Below, piece by piece: positions 25,078-34,460 of a stretch of 64,000 nucleotides of DNA. Location of the stretch: contig OZ035960.1 of the NCBI GenBank assembly GCA_964034945.1, forward strand, positions 48,773,002-48,837,001, read 5' to 3'. The stretch is from Chrysopilus asiliformis. Its lineage: Eukaryota > Arthropoda > Insecta > Diptera > Rhagionidae. The translations under genes and the position numbers were made by a program. The notes under the pieces are model-generated. The model was not told the DNA's origin, ran no database searches, and saw nothing but the letters and a program-made list of their open reading frames with translations. Position 1 is the first letter of the stretch, and every line of letters starts with the position of its first letter.

Positions 25078-26035
25078 TACGAGGTGTGCTCAAAAAGTAA
25101 TGGAAATTTTCTAATTTCGCAGGTTGTAATAGTCCGATATGTGCGATTTTTTAGTTGTTGTGTTGGTAAACATGTCTGAAAAGGATCCGTACATTGTTAG
25201 CCAAACCGGATGTTTAGTCTGTTATCAGCTGTCAAAGAGGTTGGTACGATCGACGATTAAGTATTTATTTGTTTACAAAATGGATAAGAGAATTTGCATT
25301 AAATTGTGTCATAAGAAGTTATAGAAATGTTAAATATTGCTTTTGGTAAATCTGTTATGAGTCTATCTGCTACGACTCCGTGCGTATTTTTTCTATTCCC
25401 AAAAATAAAGATAACTTTAAAGAGCCGTCGTTTCGCAATCATAGATGAGATTAAAAGCACATCGCTGAAAGAGCTAAATGCTATCCCAAAGCTGGAGTTC
25501 CAAAAGTTTTCCGGGAATTGCAAGAAGCGCTGGCATAAATGTATAATATCTAATGCTACATTTACACGAATGACAAATTTGTCATTTTTTTCTTGTCATT
25601 ATGTTAATTCCCGTGTAAATGGCATAATTTTTGTAATTTTTTCTGTCAGAAAATGTCAATCTCTCATAAAAGAATGAACTTGTCCATTCTTTTATGCCAA
25701 ATTATCATTCGTGCAAACGCAATATTAGTTATGACAACTTTAGTATTCAACTTTTGTCATAACTAATATTGCGTTTGTACGAATGACAATCTGGCATAAA
25801 AGAATGGACAAGTTCATTCTTTTATGAGAGATTGACATTTTCTGACAGAAAAAATTACAAAAATTATGCCATTTACACGGGAATTAACATAATGACAAGA
25901 AAAAAATGACAAATTTGTCATTCGTGTAAATGTAGCATAATGGTGACAATTTTGAAGGGAATAACATTGATGTAGACGAATAAGTAAAATTCATTTCAAA
26001 AACTGAAAATTCCCGATTTTTATTTTGAATATACT
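25078..26035 (+). pseudogene. Mariner-family transposase remnant (internally deleted)
   Basis: The left terminal repeat TACGAGGTGTGCTCAAAAAG is mariner-like and lies next to the TA at 25078. Most of the transposase is missing. The C-terminal part survives as TPCVFFLFPKIK, SLKELNAIPKLEFQK and KKRWHKCIISN, interrupted by a 384-bp palindromic insert, and resumes after it with GDNFEGNNIDVDE and a stop. FFLFPK and WHKCI are typical of mariner C-termini. The catalytic aspartate expected in APCDFFLFP is Val here. The right terminal repeat is degraded. Not functional. Confidence 0.75.
25554..25937. mobile_element. 384-bp near-perfect palindromic MITE, TAA target
   Basis: TAA occurs at 25551-25553 and 25938-25940, and the element runs TGCTACATTTACACG to CGTGTAAATGTAGCA. 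The arms (about 25554-25738 and 25753-25937) are inverted copies differing at only about three sites, with a loop of about 15 nt. Removing the insert plus one TAA restores the mariner reading KCIISN-GDNFEG, which fixes the target as TAA, the PIF/Harbinger type. It has no transposase. The transcript would fold into a long hairpin. Confidence 0.8.
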
Positions 26036-29000
26036 TCGCATATTCGAAGACTAAAAAGTATTGACAAGCAGACGTCGAAAAACAGACGTCTTTTTGGATT
26101 TTGAGTCATACTAATCAAATACAAAATGCTAAAAAGGATAAAAAAATATTTAAAAAAAGCTTTTATTTCTGATAAAAAAAAATAATTTTTCCTTTCTTCT
26201 ACACTTTTTCAATCAACGCTTTTTTAAAGAAAAAACAATGTTTTGGGTCAGATTCACAGTTTTTTTTCTGTTTTTCATCTGTAAACTATTGAAGTTATAA
26301 AAAAACAGAAAAAAATTGTTTTTCATGGCATTGAGACTATAAAATATTTCTATTTTTATTTCATAAATTAATACAATTGAGACAGTTTATGCAGTAAACT
26401 CTAAACGCATTGAGCTATTTCTCTAGTTAATCAAAAATAATAATCGGGGCGAATCTACAGAATTTTGCAGTGCAATAGCATTGATCATATCGGAGTCAAA
26501 CTATGGCCAATTTGATATGTCTTTTCAGACTAGACGATAGACGCGTAAATCATTCCATTTTAGAAATACTCGTAACATCGTGAGGAATATAATAATATCA
26601 GTCAGCTAGAATTGATTGCTTTCATTTAGCATGAAATTAACAATTCCAGATCATTTGACCCAACTCGCCTAGAACGCATTCAATTAAGTCTAATAGCGAA
26701 TGACTTTGACGTTATTTATTACTCTTGTAGGTGACACATGTAGCTTGGAAAAACATCAGAAAAAACACTCGCATCTAAATGCATTTTCTTTTACAACAAC
26801 AAGGAACAAAAAAAATCCTACTGGCTGTGAGTAAAACCGCCAGAAATAGTAAATATAAGCAGTAGGAAAAAAATGATCCATATATAACATGTCAGAAGAC
26901 AAAATGCAATCATATTTCTTCTGCTAGACCATAAATAACAATTCCGTAAAAGAAAGAAACTTTAAAGGCATTTCATTTATCATATCATCAAGCAAAAGAC
27001 GGGGAAAATCTGACGGAAAATTCAAATTCGACTTCATCTGGGGCAAAGTTGAATGCACGGATTGCAGCGTTTGAAAAAAAAACCACGCGCCACCACAATA
27101 TTCGCCAGTCCTCCGTTCACTCATCCGTCTGTTTATCTGTCCTTCAGACACGTCTTAGCAGACGATCGTGGCGAAATTGCAACGAAAGTGAATTTCACAA
27201 CGATCGGTATAATCGTAGGTGATCATCCATTCATCGGGCATCACTATTCCACAATTTAGTGGGCATCTTTTCGAAATACTTCCTGGTTCTCTTGCCAAAT
27301 AACGTGTCCAGCGGGTCGTGCATAATTTGCGCATCTCAACCCACAACGAATGCCAATATCCGGGATGCATCGGTGCATTGCCCAGAGTGAGTATCTATTA
27401 GTGCAGGTCGCGTCCCAGGCTAATCATATCTATTTGTGGACTTTAGCTACCACGAAAAATGCTTGACCGAACATTGATTAGATGTCTCTATCGACTGACT
27501 TGCAGTAACTAATCAGGAAGTCGTTGCGACATCACGTCATTGGACGATGCGATGGTGTTAAGATTAGGTGGACCAGCTCTTTTGAATCTATGAATATTTT
27601 CAGCCTCCAGTTTTAAACGTTTTCAAAGCCTGAAGTCGAAACGTCGAGGATGAAGTTGAAGGCTACGGAAGTATTGTAATTTTCTTACTAGCTAAGGAAT
27701 TTCCACTCAAGAACAACTATTGAGAGTCGTCAACCTACGCAGACGTTGCTAGTTTATTAGCAATTTTCCTAACCGAAACCTGGTCGCACCTGATATACCT
27801 AACACTAGTGGCTTCCACCGTTCTGACCATCAAATCTCTTGGCACTTTCTCACTTGATCTTTGCTCAATGTGTTGGCCGATCGGATGCCAATCGTCATGC
27901 CGCCTTCTATAATAGCTGCGCTGCCCCCTAAACGTTTTCAGATGGTTCGTCATCGTATGTTATTGCGTTTACCTTGAGGATAATGATGACGACAACTGTG
28001 GGCACCTACCTGAATTACTTCCAGATTCAACATGAGAATCTGAATGAGTGCCATCTTGGAAGGCAGAGAAACAGTTTCCACTTGGATTTTTGTTGACTCA
28101 TTCCGCCATAGTACCGTTACGATTGATTGCACAACACTGCGATTCACATCGATCGACCGACCGACGATGTCGTCGTCAACCCAAGAGAATCTACCTGTGC
28201 CAAGTCGTAGGTAAACCACTCAAGATCAACTCTAAAGGCGCGATGGTCAATGATGCCTAATGTTGTATGTTAGGTACATACAAAACTCTTCCATTCTCCA
28301 TCTTTCCACTTTCCCGCAACGCGTACAGATCCACAAGTTTACCTCAACGCTGATCATTTGGATCCTCCACCAACCTACTCCTATTCATTCCGAAAATCTG
28401 CTAAGAATGAATACGCAGAGAGGTTCAGCAGTACAACAGCCGGGATGTGAACTGGAATCTTACAATGGAGCGCGTGCAATTTTCGGCTAGAAGATCGGAC
28501 CGGTCGCGTTGACCGCCCATTCCAGGTGAAAAAGATCGTTTTAGAAGCGCCACGCTGTGGTATGACATGGAATTAATTTTTTCGGTCCAACTATTTCTAT
28601 GGTGAGTTTTTTTTCGATCCGACATTTTCGAACTGTTCCGATTCTTTTTTATTTCGGTGACTGTGGGGCCATTTGCTTGGCATACTTTTGACAACTGATG
28701 ACTACACTCATCAAAGGTATTGAAGGATGCAATTAACCTGATTAGCTGTCTAAGTTTAACACTGACATGAGATGGCAAATTTTTTTTTATCCGCTTTACC
28801 GGCATTAGGCATAGAATTTAGTGTTCTTGGAGTTTCGTTTCGTTCGAAATTAGAGTGAGTGCTAGAAAAATGGCGTAATTTCGTTGAATGATGATTTAAT
28901 TTTTGGTCGCTATTTAATTAAAGAATTCCCCGAATCGTTTTTTTTTTCTTCGGTGCAATTAGAAAATTAATAATTTCGGGAAATGTCTGGTCTTTTTAAC

Positions 29001-29262
29001 GAATCGACGGTAATTGCTGCTAATTTTACGAACGGAAGATGACTTACAATATGAAAATTACATGTTCGATATGGGTGGTTAAATTGAACGCCATGTTTCG
29101 CATCGTAAATTATTGATGAGTTCTGGCAAAAGACGAATTATTCGTTTTTTTTTTCGGGAGTTTGAGATTTTACCCGTAATTTTGAACAAAAAATTGAATT
29201 TTGCGAGCAATTCAAAAATGTTTAAAAGCTTTTTTTTGACTTTAATTTATTGTTTGTGAGAC
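26036..29262. other. No gene recognised; balanced-composition region
   Basis: 27000-28800 is the most GC-balanced long stretch in the window and free of obvious repeats. Open frames exist on both strands (for example 28425-28805 minus, 126 codons; 27950-28219 minus), but none shows a known motif and they overlap each other. The region may be host regulatory DNA, a non-coding transcript or unrecognised exons. Confidence 0.35.
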
Positions 29263-29309
29263 GATCGCGTGGCTTAGTAGTAAAGCACTCTGGTAGATGA
29301 ACGAATACC
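29263..29309 (+). repeat. tRNA-like box A fragment (possible SINE head)
   Basis: CGCGTGGCTTAGTAGTAAAG resembles the D-arm/box A of a tRNA (consensus TRGYNNANNNGG). No box B at the proper spacing and no cloverleaf, so it is at most the head of a tRNA-derived SINE joined to the foldback that follows. Confidence 0.3.
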
Positions 29310-29310
29310 A

Positions 29311-29371
29311 TGCATTCCAGAACTTGTCATTTTTATGGCTGTTCTCCCAAAATGACAAGTTCTGGAATGCA
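29311..29371. repeat. Perfect 23-bp foldback, 15-nt loop
   Basis: TGCATTCCAGAACTTGTCAT plus TTT at 29311-29333 is exactly inverted at 29349-29371. Small hairpin-forming element, adjacent to the tRNA-like fragment. Confidence 0.8.
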
Positions 29372-29846
29372 AAGTATTAATTAACGTCCCGCTAATTTTA
29401 GGCTTGTCGCATTTGCCTTCCCAACTTGGTCGCGATTTTTTATCCTCCCTAAAAATATAACCTGTAGCAGAAAATGTTTCAAATGCAATAGAAAAATGTT
29501 TGAAACAAAAATCATAGACGCCGAGAAATTCAAATAAAAGTGTGATGTATTTTATTAACCGAATTTTAACTCAACTCAATTTGCTATGCCGAAATGAGTA
29601 GTGAAAGCTTCATGCATAAACAAGATCGCTAGTCTAGAACAGAGATGCTCAGCTAATTGCTCACTTGGCTCAGTTCAAAAATAAGGAATTTTGATTTTTT
29701 CGTGAAGTTTCATTTGAGTTTTCACAATAATCTGATCTATCGATTTAGAGTGCTATCACGACCTCTGCTCTGCTGTTGACGGATTGCAACGAAAAACCTT
29801 ACAAATGTTGGAACTCATCCATTATTCGTAATGCATGCTAAACTAT
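29372..29846. other. No gene recognised
   Basis: Balanced, non-repetitive sequence up to the left end of the Harbinger element. A word related to family A (GCCGAGAAATTC) occurs near 29520. Confidence 0.35.
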
Positions 29847-29960
29847 CCCCTTAATTCTACATAACAGACTCTAAAAGATCTGTTAACTTTAAACTTTGTA
29901 ATTTTAATAGAAATTGGTATTCCCGATAAAAGGTTTGTGGAGAATTTAATTTTAAACAAG
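29847..29960. repeat. Left terminal and sub-terminal repeats of Harbinger
   Basis: The terminal CCCCTTAATTCT pairs with GAATTGAGGGG at the far end. TTAATAGAAATTGGTATTCC at about 29907-29926 is inverted relative to about 33265-33290. GTTAAC/AAGTTAATAG words recur. These are likely binding sites for the transposase/Myb-like complex (family knowledge plus inference). Confidence 0.65.
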
Positions 29961-30097
29961 TTAATAGATTCTCCACACGAAATTTTTGAGATGTCTGGCA
30001 ATGCCGCAAACGTCAAACATAAAAAAGTGAATGTTTGTTGTTTTTCCCACACAAATTTCAAATAAAAAAGTGAAGTCTGGTTCATTTTGACGAGAAA

Positions 30098-31299
30098 ATG
30101 GAAGGTTGGTATTTAACATTCTAGCAAACCTTTTTTATTTGACTAATCTTTTCTTTAATTTCAAGAGCCACCACCAAAAAAGAGACGTCTTCCTCGAACA
30201 ACCTCCAAGCAACACGAGGCATACATTTCCTTCTTGGAATGCAATAAGGCGCCGCTTGACCCCTTGGACCGGGAGCACGCAAGCTCCTGGGGAGAACTAG
30301 TAAAAATGTTGAATGGTAAAGGGCCAGAAAGGAGCGTCAACCAGTGGAAAGAGGTCAGTAAATGGATAGCCTCACTTTTTTTTGATACAGTTGGCCCCTG
30401 TCCGGTGCGGTTTCTCCGGGTTCGCAGTTGGGCGATTTGATTTGTTTTATCAATTTTTGATATACACGGTTACGTTTCCTTTTAGTAGCAACACACTGAA
30501 GTGTTTCAATTTTATATTTCGTACTAAAGGGGACCACGATAGTAACTATAGGCTGTTTCCATATAAAAATAAGTGAATGTTGGTACATTTTTCTCAAAGA
30601 CCGCTCGACGGATTTGAATGAAACTTTGCACACTTGTTGTTTGCAATAATAAAGCTACCCAAATGAGGAAATACGTTTCACGTATGTGGTCGTGACCCTT
30701 TTAAGTGTTCTAAATAGATAGTAAAATAATTTGTCTTATTTCCTTCACACGTCCCATTCATGAACCAGTAATAGTTTTTTTTTTGTTAAATTTCAGAATT
30801 TAAAGAACTGGGAATACCAGTTAAAAAGTAAAAAGAGAGCTCAACTTGCTTATGCTGATGGAACTGGAGGTGGACCGTCCAAGTCAACATTAAGCGATTT
30901 CGAAAATCGGGCGATAAATGTGTTCGGCAAGATTGCGATTTACGGGGATGATGAAATAGCCCCACTAGGTTTGCCAAATGCATCTCTCGATGAACCAATG
31001 CAACTAAATCAACCAACAGAAGTGACTGTGACTAACCCAGAACGAAGCACAGTTCCACAAAATAAAAAAACAAGTTTGTATTAAATTTATGTATGATGAT
31101 AAGTCTTATTCATATTGTATTTATATTCTTTCCAGCATTATTAACCACAATGGAAAGATTGGGTGAGAAATTAGAAAAAAATTTAGAAGCACAGGAAAAA
31201 AAGGATGAAAATATACAACGTGCATTTACATCGTTAGCGGCATCCGTAGATAAAATCGGATCCGCAATGTTAATGTTTGCGGAAAAATATAAGCCATAA
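30098..31299 (+). CDS. Harbinger Myb/SANT-like DNA-binding protein (4 exons)
   Basis: Exons by splice consensus: 30098-30104, 30166-30353, 30797-31073 and 31136-31299. Introns begin GTTGGT, GTCAGT and GTTTGT and end in AG. The total of 636 nt is 212 codons, giving 211 aa. Near the N-terminus is a basic PPPKKRRLP patch (nuclear localisation-like). Residues about 14-80 form a Myb/SANT-like (MADF-like) helix-turn-helix domain with tryptophans at 44, 63 and 70 and the family TGGGP motif at 88-92. The C-terminal 55 residues (MERLGEKLEKNLEAQEKK and on) are a probable coiled coil for oligomerisation. In known Harbinger systems this partner carries the transposase to the nucleus and binds the element's ends. 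The first exon is only 7 nt, chosen because it gives an in-frame ATG; an alternative start is possible. AATAAA follows at 31415-31420. It converges with the transposase gene. Confidence 0.85.
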
Positions 31300-31414
31300 C
31301 GGCAAAATTGATTTTTTTTTGTTTTAATTCTCTGTAATCAAGATTTTATGTCCTATATTTAACTATTGTTGTTCAAAAACCATTGAAGGTATAAACATGA
31401 AATGTTTGAAATTA

Positions 31415-31420
31415 AATAAA
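31415..31420 (+). terminator. Polyadenylation signal of the Myb-like gene
   Basis: AATAAA lies 116 nt past the stop at 31299 and before the 3' end of the opposing transposase gene. An opposite-strand AATAAA (TTTATT at 31448-31453) sits just beyond the transposase stop, so the two transcripts probably end in an interleaved region. Confidence 0.6.
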
Positions 31421-31503
31421 GACTGAATTTTTAAAATGTTTTTGACTTTTATTGAGTAAGACACTAGGTTTTAATAATTCAATTTTTTATTTCGCCATAA
31501 TTG

Positions 31504-33058
31504 CTATAGCCGCCTTGCGTAATCGTCTCGAATACGACTTGCTTCTATGAAAAGAGAATTCGGTTGATCTGAAAATATAAATATAGGATTAGATTCAAGG
31601 CAATCCAAATTATATAAGGTGCTATTTCCGTCTGACATTGCGTTTAATACTTACCATTAGTATTATAAGTACTTTCATCAAAATCCAGTTCCTCTTCGAT
31701 ATCAAATTCCTCAAAAATTTGATTTTCGTGCTTCAAAAAATTATATAATATGAAACAAGCATTAATAATTACACTGGCTTTGGTAGGTCGGTAATGCAAA
31801 GTGCGATGTTTTAGTAGGCACCTAAAAATTGATTTTATTGTGCCAAACGCTCTTTCAACTGTATTTCGTGTGAGGATGTGTAATTTGTTGAAGGTTTCCT
31901 CATATTCTTCGGAAGGGGAACTGTAAGGAGTAAGTAGCCATGGCTCTAACGGATAACCCGAGTCCCCTAATAACCAGTTTCCGCTATAATTCTCTCTCAA
32001 GTGCCGCCTAATTGGGGATGAAGTCCATATTCCACTGTCATGACAAGAACCAGGGAATTTGGGATTGACCCACAAAAATTTTAAATTGGCATCACATATC
32101 TAGAAGTTTTGGACAAAATTAACAAGGTTTTAAAAACAAAATAAGGAATACCACCCGTTTCGAGAAATTTTCAATAAAATGTATTTAATTTTTTTTAGGA
32201 AAATATAGTTTAAAGAAAATAAAATTTCCCGTAGTTTTTATTTTAACGGTTTTTACGTAATTCTAATGTTCCTTGAGAAATATTATTTTTTACGTGTTTT
32301 CCCGAAACTAAAACATTTTACTAATATAAAGAACGTTGGAGGAATTCGTCCCAAACCAATAAATTTTGAATTGTATTTATTCGAAACGAACTCATTCCGT
32401 CATCGTTGTTGTTTCACTTACCGCTTCCACGTTAATGCTGTAATATCTTTTTCGATTCCTATAAAGCCTTGGTGGTCTCTGCAAATCGGTAACAGGTGGA
32501 CAGATTATTGCAATATGAACACAATCTATACAACCGATTGTATTGTCAATACCAAATTTCTCTTGGAAAGTATGTGTAACCATGTCAATATTTGACCTTC
32601 CTTCAGGAAATTTAATAAATTTTTGACCAAGATGTGTGTTTATTATTTTTGAAATTTCAGATACGGTGCGAGAAACTGAGGATTGGCTTAAATTGATTTC
32701 ATTGTTCTGTCCCACTGAATTTTGATAAGAGCCAGTTGCAAAGAAGTTGAGTGTTGTCAAAACTTTTAACGAAAATGGAATTGTTGATGATAAATTCTCA
32801 TCGTACGGTTCTAACAGCTCAATTAATTTTATGGCTACAAATTGTGTCATTCTAAAATTCCGCTTGAATAAGTTCTCTGGTATGTCAAAAGGATTTGTCG
32901 AGTCCCGAAGTCTTCGTAAAACCGGAGAAATACTAAACAAATAAAAGAAAGACAAAATTCTTCAATCTTCTATTTATTAGAAATATCAACCTTGTTCTTT
33001 TATTTTCCAAATACTTGAAAACTTGTATCAAAAAATCAAAAATTAATAAGTTTTCCAT
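31504..33058 (-). CDS. PIF/Harbinger DDE transposase (HARBI1-like, 4 exons)
   Basis: Exons on the minus strand: 33058-32991, 32932-32422, 32099-31655 and 31568-31504 (stop TAG at 31506-31504). Donors are GTTGAT, GTAAGT and GTAAGT; acceptors end in TTTAG, TCTAG and TTCAG. The total of 1089 nt gives 362 aa with no internal stop, close to the usual HARBI1 length. The catalytic DDE nuclease triad is intact: D159 in IGCIDCVHIAI, D239 in NWLLGDSGYP and E275 in RNTVERAFG, a D-35-E spacing. The join at INVEA/ICDANLKFL restores a typical family motif, and the last exon adds RIRDDYARRL. It should cut and rejoin the element's ends with the Myb-like partner. The first small exon (MENLLIFDFLIQ and on) is the least certain; an alternative start lies at 32955. 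Intron 2 (32100-32421) contains a family B repeat. Confidence 0.88.
32147..32345 (+). repeat. Family B fragment (B4) inside transposase intron 2
   Basis: TAAAATTTCCCGTAGTTTTT, AACGGTTTTTACGTAATTCT and CCTTGAGAAATA match the internal body of B1 and B3. It lies wholly between the splice sites at 32100 and 32421, so it does not break the transposase frame. It inserted into the Harbinger copy or its ancestor. Confidence 0.5.
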
Positions 33059-33495
33059 TTTTTTGTAATAATAAACACACAATTTTCAAAACCAATCTCC
33101 ACTTAACAGATTGTAAAAGCTGTTCCGGAGGACCTTTTAACTTAATAGACTTTTAAGGTTAGAATTGCCTATTAACTTGGTTGCCAGAATACCAAATTCC
33201 CTTAAGAAAAGTCTCCAAAAAAGTTAACAGACAGATGATCGTTTGACGTCTTTTAACTTGTTTGCTAGAATACCAATTCTATTAAATTTCCGTTAAAGCC
33301 AGTTAACAAGTTAATAGACTGTTAACTTTTATTGAGAATTGAGGGGTATAGGTGCGCGAAAAGCGCGAAAAACTGTTATCAAACCTAAATTTTTATGAGG
33401 CACAGACCCACTTGGAGATTTGATGTTTGGCGGTCGAAAATTGATCGATTTAGTGGAGAGTAAAAATGGAATAGAAAATTTTGAGAAATGTTTTG

Positions 33496-33863
33496 GCGTC
33501 TATTTCATACCCAGGGCTACCGGGCATTTGATATTCCAGCAATTTGATTTTACTGGCCATTATTGCCCTGTTATGCCAATCACTTATAGATTTAAAAAAA
33601 AAGTCTGAAGCGGACTTACTAAACGAGCCTCAATTTTTAAAAGGAAAATCTCATTTAAAAAATACCCGCGTATGAAATACAGGGCAAATAAATAAATGCT
33701 GTTGAGGGATATTTCAAAAACTATTAACTTTAAATAGTTTTAATTTTAAACAGCAGGGCAACGAGTTTTTTATTTTACCATCAAAACCCACTGTTTTTGA
33801 TAGACCAGCAAGCATATGAAATATGAAACAAAGCAAAACTTGCCCTGCATATGAAACAGACGT
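33496..33863. mobile_element. MITE family G, copy 1
   Basis: Starts GCGTCTATTTCATACCCAGG and ends ATATGAAACAGACGT. Similar over its full 368 bp to 49694-50066, sharing GGGCATTTGATATTCCAGCA-like, CAAAACCCACTGTTTTTG and AAAACTTGCCCTGC blocks. The flanks here do not show the clear 9-bp duplication seen at the other copy, so this copy is older or its flank has changed. No coding capacity. Confidence 0.7.
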
Positions 33864-34067
33864 ATTTGTTCTAACAAAATTGCATTGAATTATAGGTTGT
33901 CGAAAGGAAATTCAGCGAATATACAAAAGCCTCAAATATTGTGCGCGGGGGATTACATATAAGAAAGGTATTAAATCACTTGAAAAATCCAAATCAGAGT
34001 GGGGCTCAGCACGTCCCCGGGACATATACCCGTCGAGTAAATTTGATGAATTCGCAACAGATCTATG

Positions 34068-34103
34068 TGTGAGGGTGTGTGTGTGTGTGTGTGTATGTAT
34101 GTA
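34068..34103 (+). repeat. GT microsatellite
   Basis: GTGTGAGGGTGTGTGTGTGT continuing as GT repeats and two GTAT units. Confidence 0.9.
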
Positions 34104-34129
34104 ACAACAAAGATTTTCAAGATCGACTT

Positions 34130-34460
34130 CTATCAACAAACCTTAAGCGATTTGGATGCAGTTTTTTGCATTCGAGAGCTGTTATCTTCCCATAGAACCC
34201 TATGGAACGTAATTTTGCAAAAAAAAAAAAAAAAACAAACCGTTTTCGAATTTTTTTTTTTCAATTTGTATAGGAGAGGTGAGAAGAGTGGTTCCATTGT
34301 ATTTTGATGTATGGCAGAGTTATGTAAAATAATTTTTTTTTCATAAAATGAACCGTTTTCGACAAAATTATAAAAATCTTTCCCATTTGTATTGAGAAGG
34401 AGGAAGCAGTGATACATTTTTTGTCATTTTCGGACGCGTTTTAACTTTGGTAAAAGGTTG
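34130..34460 (+). repeat. Degraded family C-like repeat
   Basis: Words shared with the 5' half of family C: ACCGTTTTCGA twice, TTTTGATGTATGGCAGAGTT (compare TTTTGATGTATGGGAGTTTT in C3), and AATCTTTCCCATTTGTATTG. No microsatellite tract or terminal hairpin survives. Poly-A and poly-T runs interrupt it. Confidence 0.45.

Larger units (their letters stand above)
29847..33346. mobile_element. Complete PIF/Harbinger transposon, 3.5 kb
   Basis: Flanked by TAT on both sides (29844-29846, 33347-33349). Left end CCCCTTAATTCTACATAACA and the reverse complement of the right end CCCCTCAATTCTCAATAAAA are imperfect inverted repeats, with further sub-terminal shared blocks (TTAATAGAAATTGGTATTC and AATAGAATTGGTATTCTAGC, plus GTTAACTTG/CAAGTTAA words). 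Inside are two convergent spliced genes: a Myb/SANT-like protein (30098-31299, plus) and a DDE transposase (31504-33058, minus). Two genes, of which one is Myb-like, is the defining layout of Harbinger elements. Both frames splice without stops. The only inner disruption is a repeat sitting in a transposase intron. Confidence 0.9.

Noticed and set aside
25327..25677. 116-codon frame read as one protein
   Set aside because: Its second half is the arm of an inserted palindrome. Only the first half is genuine mariner C-terminus.
28425..28805. 126-codon minus-strand frame
   Set aside because: No motif, and the composition is Lys/Arg/Ser-rich and ambiguous. Other frames overlap it. Noted but not called.
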